Assembly (NCBI GenBank): GCA_000469685.2
Contig: LS997567.1
Location: 174,001 to 238,000, forward strand
Reading direction: 5' to 3'
From: Haemonchus contortus
Lineage: Eukaryota; Nematoda; Chromadorea; Rhabditida; Trichostrongylidae
Length of the DNA: 64,000 nucleotides
In this document: one piece after another, positions 53,109 to 64,000 of the stretch
Numbering within the stretch: the first letter of the stretch is position 1
Layout: every line of letters begins with the position of its first letter
Program-made: the position numbers and the translations under genes
Notes under the pieces: model-generated
Databases searched by the model: none
What the model was told of the DNA's origin: nothing
What the model saw: only the letters and a program-made list of their open reading frames with translations

Positions 53109-54641
53109 CAGTACTGGTCCAAAAGAAATCACCTTCAACCTTTTTCTCATAATTCATCTCGAATTCGATGTTTTTGGCTGATATTTTGGAATGTTGACAA
53201 CAGCGATGACTCTTAATCTTCTCATCATAGAACTCACCGAATTTCATTCTATTCCGTTTGAAAGACCACTTTTCACAATTTTTCTGACCAAGACGAAACG
53301 GCACCAACATAAATCACTTGTCCTAAAAGCTATCATTAGGAGGTTAACCCTAAATAACTACCAGTCTATTACATTGTAGCGAAGCCGTTTCCACCGACGA
53401 CGGTTTTCATCGGCGGGGCAATGGTTCAACGAAGTTGTCGATCAGGCACTCTCAATTTTCTACAATTCTCCTTCCAATTGGGCAAATCTCCGAGCAGCAG
53501 TTGTAGTTGTTTTACCCTATCTTTTTTTGAGTTCCTGCTATAAGGATTCAATGCTGTTCAGGTCAAGGAACTGACTGGGCCAGTCGAGGCATCGAATTTT
53601 CCGATGAGTCAGCCACTCGCGCACCCTTTTTGATCTGTGTTTAGAGTTGTTATCTTGCTCAAAAGTGAATTTTCTGCCGTGCAGACGACTGGCGAAAGGT
53701 GACATGCATTCCTCTAAGATGTTTACGTACAGCTGCTGGTCCACAGTGGTGGAAATACAGTGTAGGTCCCCATCGCTAGACTCGGAAAACGTCCCCAAAC
53801 CAGTAATGTACCGACACCATGTCTGAGAGTTGTCAATTGGCACTTGGGTCGAAACTTGCATTTTAAAAGGTCGTCTACGAATGAAATCCTATCTATGCCA
53901 AGCCAACAATCAACTAGTCGCTCTTGATCACTTCGCGTCATTGATTGAAGGTGCAGTGAAGGTGCTTAGGTGCCCATTGAATTGGAGGTCGTCTGCTTTT
54001 CAGAGATCCAGATCCTTTTTCGCATGTGTTCTTTCATATAATCTAGCATCCCACGAGCGTTCGTTGCTGGTACCCCCAGATGGCAGCAGTGTAGCCGTCG
54101 TCGATATTCTAGCCATTATATCGGAAGTTGCTCGTCTGGAATCCTGGGTAGACGCACAAATGATCTCCCTATTATCTTCAGGAGCGGCAATCCATGACCT
54201 TCCCGAGTTGACTTGTTTGATTGGGCCTGTTAGAGACTCAATACTCCCGATAGCCCTCCTAATCGTAGACATCGGCACAACAAGCAGCCTTGGATGTTGA
54301 GCATGGGTTCATTCCTGCTTAATGGCCGTGGCAGTTGCTCCACAGCCAGATAAAGAAAGCCAGAGTTTCGTCTCTTCACTGAAAGCGAGCAGCTAACAGA
54401 ACAAAAAATTACTGACATTTACTCAAGAAAAAACACAATGAAACCTACCTAAAGAGCATGCCCCTATCGCAAGTTCTTTGAAAATAATTCACCCATTTGG
54501 CCGGAAGTGAGCTACCGCCGATTCTGCATCGCAGGAGAGTGGGCTATATTCGAAAAAGGTGCTGCCCAAAAATCAGACAAAAACATCGAGTTCGAGATGA
54601 ATGACAAAAAAGGTTCAAGGTGATTTTTTTGACCAGTACTG
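53109..54641 (-). mobile_element. Tc1-like transposon
   Basis: The ends are CAGTACTGGTCCAAAAGAAA and its counterpart TTTTTTTGACCAGTACTG, followed by TA on the right and TAT on the left. About 1.53 kb, the normal Tc1 size. The terminal TIR start CAGTxCTGG is the Tc1 pattern. Confidence 0.85.
53330..54420 (-). pseudogene. Tc1-like transposase, disabled
   Basis: An N-terminal paired-type HTH appears at about 54278-54080 (RRAIGSIESLTGPIKQVNSG). The catalytic half at 53861-53538 has TFEQDNNSKHRSKRVREWL (second aspartate, 'QQDNDPKH') and CLDWPSQFLDLNSIESL (third, 'DWPSQSPDLNPIE'). Frameshifts separate the parts. Confidence 0.82.
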
Positions 54642-56400
54642 TATCTGTTCGACTGCTTATCCTGCAAAAACCAAGTTCGAGGGTGATCTCACACGTATGA
54701 AACGCAACTTAAACGCTACAAATTTTCTACTAAGGATAATTTCGATATCATCACCAATTTAGCTGATGGGATTTTGAAGAAAACACAACAATAGTCATTT
54801 ATTCATCCACACGCGCCGTGAGTGGTATCACGACTATCGTGATTCAAGCTACTGTGGGTTATAACTTTCCTCTATGAGTTTCTATGAAAGTTGGATTGCA
54901 ACGTTTATCTCTTGAAATCTCAACTTTGCAGTACTTTATGTTTTGAGAGCTCACTGAAATGTTGAACATTCTCTTGAAGACACCGATACGAGACCGTATA
55001 AATAGAGGCCGTGCGGGACGATTCAGAATTGACGATGGTGCATGACATCCGACCCCCGACATGAAATCATCCTCATTCTTTCCTTACTTTCTGGTGCATG
55101 AATCTTCCTTCAAGGTGCATGACTCTCACTCATCTACTTATAATATCTATTCACATTTTGCATTTATGTTCTCTGTTACTTATATCTATACTCTTTCTAT
55201 CCTCTGATTCATTATGTCCTATGTTGTTAGTTTAATGGATTCCCTTTGATGGTTCTGGCATTACCACTCGATCGATTAACGTGAACTACTTGTTTTATTT
55301 TCTGTTTGGCTTGGCTCGGTTTTATTACCCAAGTTTGAGGTGCGATTTGGTTGGTGACCTAGATAAAGTGTGCAATATCTACATCCGCGTGGCACAGTAG
55401 CACGATATTTCTTTCAAGTGGTCGTCTTCCCTGAACTGTTGTTTTATTTCGAATTTTTGGCAAGTTTCGTTCGGCCTCCACATATTGATACCATTTTCGG
55501 TGGATAATAGATCAGGAAGACGCCTTCAAAGGAGCAGCGTGCCAGAAAAAAAATTCTAATATTCCTTCTCAGCCCCACACTACCTCGAGTGGGAGGGACA
55601 ATACACAACCTGCATCCACAGAGTACGCCAAAAATAAGGTAACAAAAGAATTGGGCTGCAGAAACCGCAGAACTTATTGATACATGTTGAATCCATGTGA
55701 GTTATTCACTATGCATGGCATCTACGAAACGAACACAAACTAATCTTATATAACCGTCTCCTGTACTAATTATAGCTCGAAGACGCTTCGGTTACTCTAC
55801 GAGAGGCGATCTGACTCTCCTCAGTGGCTTCAGCACACGCAATGCAAATATACGTACACTCTGTGGTCCCAACACTTCTTCCAAGCAGAACACCCTCTAG
55901 TAAAAAACAAGCGTGGCAAAGCGCTTGCCGCGCGCAAGTAGCGCTCGGCAATTGTTTCTTCTCTGCAACTTCTTCACGTCAAAAAAGCTGATAAGGTTCC
56001 CGAATCCTATCTGGATACAAGTCTATTCACCCGGGGTAAACTCTTCTCATCGAAGTAGAACAACCTAATATGCACTCACTTTTCTCATGTTTCTGCAAGC
56101 AAGCAATGCTTTTAAGAAAACCGATCGTATGTCAAACAAGACGAACGTTTTGAGATTTGTTGTTGACCTGTCTGTGCATCGCGTTTCAAGAGAATGTCAC
56201 GTGGGAAACGTTGAAATAAGGAGCGATCACGGAAAAGGACTCACCAAATGCGCGCAAAGAAGGAACGGTTGGTGGATGTCTGCGAGACCCCGACGACGAC
56301 GTCCGTCGAATTGAGAGCATCGAAGTAGAGTTGTGGGCTAAGGTGCGTCATAAACATGACGGCAGGTGCAGATTTGGGGGAATCCTTAAAACAAAGAAAT
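54642..56400. other. no gene recognised; holds an SL1-like 22-mer
   Basis: Mixed AT-rich sequence with short open frames only. The single notable item is the spliced-leader match at 55318-55339. Confidence 0.4.
55318..55339 (+). ncRNA. SL1 spliced-leader-like sequence (possible SL RNA pseudogene)
   Basis: GGTTTTATTACCCAAGTTTG+AG differs from the nematode SL1 leader at one of 22 positions (position 6, T for A). It is followed at once by GT, as in an SL RNA donor. The usual stem after the donor is poor, and the nearest Sm-like AATTTTTGG is at 55452-55460, about 134 nt from the start, further than normal. It may be a decayed or variant SL RNA gene, or the 5' end of a retrocopied trans-spliced mRNA. 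Confidence 0.45.
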
Positions 56401-56403
56401 TAT

Positions 56404-56445
56404 GGACGTCCAAAAAGTTGTGACCATACTTATGGCGCACCCTGT
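56404..56445 (+). repeat. orphan mariner-type terminal repeat
   Basis: ACTTATGGCGCACCCTGTA has the form of the outer end of mariner-like elements (CAGGGTGCGCCATAAGT read inward). I could not find its partner or transposase. Confidence 0.4.
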
Positions 56446-56589
56446 ATCAATCCGCCAGATTCCTTCGAAAATGAAAACATGTCAACAATGGAGCTTCTAA
56501 AGAAAATAATGGGACTTCATCAGGTCCGGTGATCGGCACCATGCTTGTTGCTCTTTCGGAAGAATTTCCGACTGGAGTTTACGAGCTCC

Positions 56590-57046
56590 TTTCAGAGTGA
56601 CAAACGCAATCGTAGCGCTGTCTTCACTGGTCTGGATGAGATGCAAGGTGCTGCTCCTGCTTCTGTGCGTCAGAGGGATCTGTAGAAAAAGGTTTGCACG
56701 TTATTAGATGCACTGCATGTTGAATGCCGGCCTCCTGAGGTATATCGTATAGGTAAACCGGACGTTGAGCGCCCGCGTCTCGTTAAGGCGGTTCTTCCTA
56801 CCAGAATTCATTGGTGCCGCCGTGTATTAGCTAATGCACGCTTACTTTGTGATGCTGGGCTAACTGATATCTTTATCCGCAGAAGCATGACCGAAGATGG
56901 AAGAAAACGTGAGAATGAACTGCGCCAACAGACGCGAGAGCGAAACAAGGGCAAAGCTTTCCGGAGTGGGTTGTCTACCAGTAGCAGGAGAAACATGAAC
57001 GTGACTTGCCACACAGGCGCTCGGGGAGCCACTAGCGATGCACGGT
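56590..57046 (+). pseudogene. CR1 ORF1 (nucleic-acid-binding protein), one in-frame stop
   Basis: Translation includes RNRSAVFTGLDEM, then a stop near 56683, then LDALHVECRPPEVYRIGKPD, VLANARLLCDAGLTDIFIRR and a basic C-terminal helix (ENELRQQTRERNKGK). This is the RRM-like ORF1 pattern of nematode CR1 elements. The stop at 57044-57046 overlaps the ORF2 ATG at 57038 in another frame. Confidence 0.75.
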
Positions 57047-58975
57047 AAGTCTGCTCTCACCTGTTTCCTTTTGAACGCTCGTAGCTTATCAAATAAACTC
57101 GACCATTTCCATGCTTTCATTTGTCAAGAAGAACCAGGTCTTGTATTCGTCACTGAGACTAGGCTCACACCCACTATTCTCGCCTCGGAAATAGTAGCTA
57201 ATTTGCCTTATATACTTCATCGCAGTGATCGGAAAGAGCGAGGGGGTGGCGGGTGTGCTGTTTGATCAAAGGCGATTTTTTCACTTCTCCTGTTGAAACG
57301 TGCTCCTCCAAAGCAGATGTGCTCTGCTTTGAATTATTCTGCCCCGTTACGCGTCACGAATATGCTTTGCAGCTCTATATCGTCCACCGAATTCAATAAG
57401 AGGTGAAGATGAATAGCTAGTTGGACTACCCCGTAAATTTGCCTCGTCCCATGCCTATAGTGTCATTATAGGAGACATTAATCTTTCAATTGATTGGGAG
57501 CATCTTATGCACTCAATTCTCCCTCGAATGCCTTCCTGGAATTCTTCCAAAAATAGACTTCCAACAGCATGTATGTAGACCAACGCACGGCAATAATATT
57601 CATGATTTAAACTTATCGACGCTTTCCAACATAAGTGATGTTACAGTTTCAGCTCCATTGGCGATCTCAGATCATCCGTTGTTCGCTTCAGTCTGTTGGA
57701 GAAGCTCGGTGGTACTCGTCATGCTCCTTTCCCTGATTAATTGTTTTTCTCGATGAGTACTTTCGGAATCTTGACTGGCTTCAGTTAATCAAGCAATACG
57801 TCTCTGCCGACAATGCTTATGCCAGGTTCTGCAAAGTTCTCTATGATGGGTTAGCAGGGTTTGTCTCACTGAAGTTATCGGAGTCTAATTTCATAGGTAT
57901 CCATCGCATGTAAGACATTCGTTATCCTAGAAGGAACGTCTTTTTTAGAAAGTGGATCTGCCTTTGAGTTCCCTGATTTACAGAAAAGTATGCTCCGACG
58001 ATGACCAACATTTGAAAAGGTTTATTGCCAGTTACCAGCGGTATCTTGGGCGAACTGTTTCTTTGCGGCGACTGCACCTTCACCTTTGCAACAAACTCAA
58101 ACCCAAACGTCACTCCCTATTTCGAAATGTCAGGATGGTTCAATGTTTTATAACGACTGTACTAAGGCTGAAGCTCTGGGTCTCTATTCCTTCTAGAGTC
58201 TTTTGAAGCCTCCGACTAGTGAGCCTTTCGATGGAATGTCTCAGACCATCTTCAAAAAATTCTGTCGGTTACCATGTTATCCACTTTCCCTTTCGTTCAA
58301 TATATCTTTCCTTCTAGGACAGGTCCTCTGCCTTTTGAAGAAGGCATTACTGCTATTGCCAAGCACCCTGGAACTGCTAGTGTTACTGACTTTAGGCCTC
58401 TATGCAGATGGCATTGAACTTTACACTTCGTATAAATGTTCAAATAGAGTAGACATACAAAAAGCACTAGAGTTGTCAGATAAAAAAAGAGAGTATGGGC
58501 ATCTGACTAGGGTATTCCCTTGAATCTGAGCAAATGTGGTGATACATTTTGGGGACTATGCTGCAACTGACTATGTTGTCAGTGGAATAAGACTCCCAAT
58601 TTGTGACTCAGCCGAAGACCTTGGAATTATACCACTCTCAAGTTCTCTAAGCACAATGATGAGGCTGTAAAAAAGCATTTGCTGCCATGTTTGGATTATA
58701 AGTTCGGACCCAATCATACTACTTCGTCTTTACAAAACTTATGTCTTACCCTATAGGGCTCGCAGGTTGGGAGCCCATCTCTCAAAAAAGATATTCTTGA
58801 GGTAGAACGAGTCCAACAAGTGTTCTCGCATATCCTTTGATATAGGTCCTCCCCTTGTAAGCCGGCTCCATTCACCTTTATACGGCCCACGGCTCAAACG
58901 GTTTTTTTCTCAAATCATTGCAATACAGACGGGTAGCGGCTGATCTAGTGTACTGTTTTACGGTACTTTGAGAAG
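57038..58975 (+). pseudogene. CR1 ORF2 (endonuclease-reverse transcriptase), deleted RT core
   Basis: The endonuclease starts LLNARSLSNKLDHFHAF-like at 57068, then VTETRLTPTI and ISDHPLFASVCW (the SDH motif, 57666-57700). RT parts seen: FNISFLLGQV, then TASVTDFRP joined directly to YADGIELYTS at about 58400. RT blocks 2-4 between 'DFRP' and the YADD box are therefore missing, and the box itself reads YADG. Later DSAEDLGI and WSPSLKKDILEVERVQQ. Many frameshifts. Confidence 0.78.
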
Positions 58976-60045
58976 AGGTGAAGCTGCGTGTAGGAAGTTC
59001 TGGTGTTCCAAACCTGCAAGTGAAAGGTTTGTGGGTTCAACCTTCACTATGCCACTATTCATCCCAGACAGTACTATTTGATACTCAATAATTTTTCTAT
59101 CGTCGTGCGAGAAGGCTAGACCTGCTTCCGTTTGAGGTGCTACAGGCAACCAGCAGCATGATATACAAAAAAAGGCTCAACGATATTGATTTATTGCAAA
59201 CATTGCGTATTTCAGAGTATAACTGACATCCCTTACTATTTTTCAGGTGGCTACTGCGTTGGTGTTTTTCCTACAGGTTATCGCACTTCGTACGATCGAC
59301 AAGCATTCCATAGCATTGATGATCTATGAATGAATTTCATTACTTCCGAGAACATTATGACCTTTTGTATTCTCTATGCAATGATTCCTCTTTCCATTCC
59401 CAGGCAGTCCAAGGCAATCCGCTCATGCCTCTTTTCTTCTTGTTTAAGAATCTTCCAGATCTCCTATGTCTTTATATAGATGCGATTATGTGCTTACTTG
59501 TTCCCCTTCCTAATCTTACTGCATTCTACCTAATAACTTTTTTTCTGTTTTGAAACAGGTCTGTAGCGATGTGGAGAACATATTTTGCTTCGTTGTGCTG
59601 TGGGCTTCAGTTGTGAGTTCTAGTGTTTCAGAATTCTTTCGTTTGATGGACCTCCTCGTTTGAGGTCCCCCTTGGTCTGCCCGCCCGGTGTTCCGGATGA
59701 ATTCGTTCGTAACAAACTAAGTTGTCAGCAAGCCTCGGTACTTGCCTCTATACGTTCTGGACTGAAGACCAGGATCTTGCGGGGGGACCCCTCATCTGCT
59801 TGACAGGGAAAATAACCTGATCGTTTTCTCAAAGAAATGTCCTAGCTCTCCTTTTTTCCCATTAGAGTCTCAACATGTTGGTCTTTCTGCTTATCTCAAC
59901 AATGTTCTAGTTTAATCTGCTAATGTTTTGTCGCAATGCGATTCTCTCCTTCCTTCCTTATTGACAAAATGAGATCCTGATTTCCATTTCTAACTCCTTT
60001 TTTTGTGTGATTAATGTGTGAAATGAATAAATACATAAATAAGCT

Positions 60046-62000
60046 TTACCAGCAAGCATAACTTCATATTCTCTCTTGTCCTTCATTTGCGTAACATACC
60101 TTCACATATTCCCTTTTAACATTGAGCATAAACCAATGATGAGCCTCAGGGAAAAGTGGGATCGGTGGTTCGACCAGTAAAAAGATGAAAGGAGCCATCT
60201 CCACTTTGTCTGGTTACTATGTCTCTTCGATGTGCTTGCTTATTATTTTTTATATGCTCCACTGACTTCAATTTGTTACATTCCTTTTAGCTGAGTCACC
60301 CCAAAGGCGAGTGCTAAAAGGTGCGTCCTAACTGGACCTGAATGGGAATAGCCATATCATCAGTGGTGGGTAGAGCTAGAGATAGTATTACTCCTAGCCG
60401 ATTACGCCCGTGTTGCTCTAAATACATCTAGTTATTGTTATGTCGTGAATCTAGGAGTGGTTTGATTATTGCACAAAGGACTGCAGCTCTTCGATTCCAG
60501 GTGCTCTGTAGACCATCTACGTTATCACGATATAGCAATAACTATTTGGTTGATTGAATCTCCGTACAAGAACGGAAGAGAGAGAGGAGGGAATCGACAT
60601 GGATGGAATCTAAAGTGTTCTTTTACCATCGAAATCCATCGATCTCTGTAACTATGAGGTAAGAGCATTTGCAAGGATTGAACCCATCTTTAGTAGGAAA
60701 AGAAATAGCATAGGTTATCGCACAATAGAGATGGACAGTGTCTTCTTTAATTCTTGCTTTGTTTCGTCGAGCAATCGGCAAAAGTCAAGTGGAGAGGGTG
60801 GAGAACTGCTCATCACACCTAATCGTATTCTCGGCTGATTTCCACAATTCGCTAGATCTTCCTCTCGTGTTAGCCCTCTCTGCTGTTTATCGTTGTTCTG
60901 AATCGAGTTTTTCGTCTTCGGCATGACCCGCTAACGTCATTTACCGCTCGGTTCGCCTCACTTGACAACTTTTACTGCCAACGCTCATACGTAATGTGCT
61001 GGGTTATCTCTTTTCAAATGAAGACGATTACGCTTTATTTAACTAATTATCCCTTACCTTCTCATTAAGGTATGTGCTCTCGAGCTTTCACTGTCGACGG
61101 CAACTAAGCCACATCAGTCTCAGGAATGATGTGATTTCAATGCCGTCATGTCTTTAAAATGATTGCCAAGAATCCTTTTACTGTCAATTGCTCCAAGATC
61201 AAGCCTTCTTTTTTTTAATTCGGGGAATCCTTCGTACTTCTAAGTCGGAAGTGGTGCAGCAGTTGAAGGTGCCTCTCTGCTTACGCAGTGCCCTTCGAAC
61301 CAAGCCCTGCTGTGACTTACTGAGCCATCAAATTTTCGTCGTATGACATCATTCGATCGGACCGTACGTACATCATCAACAAGGACGCGACTGTCTACGC
61401 CCTATACATCCTCTCACTATCCACCACCTTGCTCGTTCCGCTTCACTTGGGAAATAATCAAATTTAAGTACCTGGAAAATACGAAAATCAGATACTCGAC
61501 CAGAACGACCAACTTGCCTAACAGTAGTTCACCCGCTTCCAGCATATCGAGATGCATGTGCGATTACTTGGAAAAGTATTACTGAAGCAAATCTTTAAAA
61601 GGAAGGGCTAATCAGAAGATCATCTTCGCGTGTTCATAATGCATTTCATTGTCAACGACAGAAAGCATATAATTTGTGAATAATCAAGATCAGCTATCGC
61701 TAATGCAACCACTTCGTCCTAATTCCACTAATTCCACTAAGAAATAGAACTTGGATGGCAACGACTCTATCACTATCACCAACTTCTTGTTTAAATAATT
61801 TCAATAATGCATGTGATGCCGCATCATTAAATTTGATTTCTATGCCTAGATGCCACCCTCGAACCCACGAAAAACAAGTTGAAAAAATTCGCTATATCCA
61901 GTGTGCGTTTCTTTCACTACTTGTCACAAAATTATCCTAACTTCTATCTTAAACCCCTGCTCCTTTGAAAACATACGCGACCATTGTTCCTTAGACCTAG
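60046..62000. other. no gene or element recognised
   Basis: Short open frames of at most 80 codons without motifs. No repeats apparent. Confidence 0.4.
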
Positions 62001-62165
62001 GGTGTCCCAACTTGTAAGGGATACAGGCAGCAGAATGAGAACACTGATGGTAGACGGAAGGATTGAGGGTGAAGCATGCGCAAAATGAGCGCATTCTCAC
62101 TAAATCTACCCAGGTAGATTGGAATAAGTAGGGATTGAAGCAATTTACTAAACTACTTATGACTT

Positions 62166-62280
62166 GAGCACGACTCCACCCATGACGAGCGGGCGCTCAC
62201 ACTCTTCATGCGCTCCGCGCATGACAGGCGGAGCTCATGAAGAGTGTGAGCGCCCACTCGTCATGAGTGGAGTCGTGCTC
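62166..62280. repeat. 45-bp inverted repeat (foldback)
   Basis: 62166-62210 and 62236-62280 are inverse complements with two mismatches (GAGCACGACTCCAC...ACTCTTCATG). The loop itself contains CTCCGC/GCGGAG. The flanking 62040-62165 has AGGTAGATTGGAATAAGTAG, reminiscent of the centre of the 44.9-kb MITE. Confidence 0.85.
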
Positions 62281-62547
62281 AGATCATATGTGCTAAAGCA
62301 CAGCTCACAGTAGAAGCAGTTTCTAAGATTTCCCCTTAGGATCATCCATGACCACGAACGGTAACACGAAGGACGCCGTCGCACCGAAGAACTCAGTAAA
62401 TAGGGCAAAATAGGAGTCCCATCACCGGATTCGTCGAAGTCATGCCCATCGGCTGATGATATGAGAGTTGCCGAAGCGATACAGATCGCTCTATTCGCGC
62501 CAAGATCCACACGTGCAGCAACCAATCAGCTGATCGCCGGGTGTTGG

Positions 62548-62559
62548 GGGGGGGGATGT
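62548..62559. repeat. poly-G run
   Basis: About eleven consecutive G. Confidence 0.9.
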
Positions 62560-62749
62560 TCAATGTTCAAGGTGTAAGCAGTGGGAATCATTTTACTTTT
62601 GGATTCACTGGATATAGATGGATATGGCTTATATGTATCAGAATGTCCACAATGCAGCGGAGTAGTAAGAGAAGATCAAATACGATCCTTTAGCGCCTAT
62701 TAAGTAAGCTATGCGCAATTGCTGACGGTGCGGACAGCCCGCCCAGATA

Positions 62750-62940
62750 TTTCTTCTTTCCCATCACATTCTCGTCTAACCCCCTATTTTACTACTTCTT
62801 TGAAGCCTTGAATTTTTGTGAACACGCCATTTTTCGTGTTTTCTTCGTTATCTTTGTACTATTCTGGACTATTACTTTCATCATCCGTTGAAATCGGATA
62901 CCCCAGAATTAACGCGAGCTGTGCCTTTTAGTAAGTTGGT
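62750..62940 (+). repeat. Rep-A 3' end fragment
   Basis: TCGTCTAACCCCCTATTTTA, TTGAAGCCTTGA, TTTTCGTG and GCTGTGCCTTTTAG parallel 30770-30935 and 27125-27295. Confidence 0.75.
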
Positions 62941-62959
62941 ATGTGTGCGTGGCCGGGAG

Positions 62960-63075
62960 TTCAAAATACCGGTTCTCCTGTACCACAATGGCCAAATTTA
63001 TAAAGGATGCTGTGCAGGCGACGCGTCAATCTCGCACGAAAAGGAGGAGAGCCCAGCCTCAGTGGGGGCCATCTG
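62960..63075 (+). repeat. Rep-B-like fragment
   Basis: GGAGTTCAAAATACCGGTTC followed later by AAGGAGGAGAGCCCAGCCTC resembles the Rep-B 3' part (38195-38225, 51590-51620). Confidence 0.4.
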
Positions 63076-64000
63076 ACGGCTATATTCTACATTGCTGTAT
63101 TTCCTTTCTGTGATAACTACGAATTAACGAAAAGCCTTTTTTGATGGTCACGAGCTGCTGAGGCAATAGGATAGAATCACCGCTGTTAACGCAGCAATGA
63201 CATTTACCGTATCAGCCCTTTTTGTAGGCGCGGCGGGCAGGCTCATTCACTATTCCGCTGAGGCAAATGTGAAGCACAGTTTTCCAGCTCTAAGCGTATT
63301 ATTAATTCGGATTCAACGGTACACACTAACGGCGGAAGTTTTTAGCACAACCAACCAGAGACATCGTAATCATTGAGAGAACGTGTAGAAGTAGAGCATA
63401 ACTATTTGTTCTACAATATCTTCTCAAAATAGGAACATTCCTAGTAACACTTTGCCGATACCTTTGTGCGCTTTTATGGATTAATTTGGATCGCATAAAT
63501 AAGGCATATATATGGTTTTAAGAACTGTCGAAATCTACCTATAACTTGAATTACTCATGGACTGATGGGCTGTTGTGTGTCGTCTGGCAGAAATGCAGAT
63601 TTCGACCAACAAAGGAAACGACGACAATCGTAAGCCCTCCAGTCCTTCTTGTGAAGTCTCAGTGATGTGAATTAAGCTGTTCTAAAACTATATGCGACTC
63701 CCTTGCAATAACCATGCCCAGCGATTTGCTCCATCAATCCTTTCGTTCTCACTCAAGTAATATGGTGCTCAACTAAAACCTAAGCAGATATTAAAACCTA
63801 CAAAGCTGATGGGATAAGGCTTAATTATCATTTGCTACGTGAGTCAATTCAACGGCGCGCTATGGCATCTCACAGCGAGATCAGCTGACGGTGTTGTGGC
63901 CTACTTGAATGCACGTGAATGGTGAGATGGCAGTCGAGACTCATCCAGGTACAATAAACATAAAACGAAGAGGCAAGAGGCTCGCAGATGTCAGCGGCAG
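63076..64000. other. no gene or element recognised
   Basis: Nothing identifiable on either strand up to the window edge. Confidence 0.4.

Larger units (their letters stand above)
56460..60045 (+). mobile_element. CR1-type non-LTR retrotransposon, internally deleted
   Basis: ORF1 remnant, an overlapping ORF2 start, endonuclease, truncated RT, a ~1-kb decayed 3' region and a closing ATGAATAAATACATAAATAA tail at about 60024-60045, the A-rich short repeat typical of this clade's 3' end. Confidence 0.8.

Noticed and set aside
60660..60700. GGGTTCAATCC on the minus strand, a perfect B-box string
   Set aside because: No A box at the right distance and no acceptor stem; not a tRNA.

Overview
This is nuclear DNA of a nematode, most likely a clade V strongylid such as a hookworm. 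The species is an inference. The reasons are one gene split into many short exons with nematode-type TTTCAG/TTTGCAG acceptors, a TTTGCAG acceptor two bases before its start codon (typical of spliced-leader trans-splicing), a 21/22 match to the SL1 leader at 55318-55339, and a dense load of Tc1/mariner, RTE, CR1, BEL/Pao and Penelope-like remnants.

The only host gene I can assemble is a long-chain acyl-CoA synthetase of the ACSL3/4 class on the minus strand. Twenty coding exons run from an ATG at 31886 down to a stop at 2290. All reading phases join, and the product is 724 aa, against about 720 for human ACSL3 as I recall it. It has an N-terminal membrane segment, the AMP-binding P-loop, the GYGLTETC block and the DRKKD/GEY block. 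About 2.2 kb of coding sequence is spread over 29.6 kb because most long introns are full of transposons. From left to right these are: intron 18, a 1.9-kb near-perfect palindrome plus a piggyBac-type repeat; intron 16, a Tc1/mariner element with long inverted repeats; intron 11, two palindromic MITEs; intron 9, a mariner deletion derivative, a TTAA-flanked MITE and a repeat interrupted by a 501-bp insert; intron 6, three virtually identical 1,824-bp tandem units of an RTE-type retrotransposon followed by a BEL/Pao gag-protease block; intron 3, a degenerate ~155-bp satellite; intron 2, a Tc1-like element sitting inside another repeat, with an unoccupied copy of the site nearby.

The right half (about 32-64 kb) contains no host gene I can recognise. 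From 32 to 37.5 kb almost nothing is identifiable. From 37.5 kb on it is a transposon graveyard: GT-microsatellite repeats, a 1.75-kb foldback element (42.1-43.9 kb), hairpins and MITEs, a Penelope-like RT piece (47.3 kb), a mariner pseudogene (47.6-48.8 kb), an inverted pair of tRNA-like sequences (49.2-50.7 kb), a Tc3-like pseudogene, a GC-rich foldback MITE and a Tc1-like element side by side (51.8-54.6 kb), and a CR1-type LINE with an internal RT deletion (56.5-60.0 kb).

No bacterial-type operon, CRISPR array, rRNA or convincing intact tRNA was seen. All assignments come from reading translations and repeats by eye; no database search was run.
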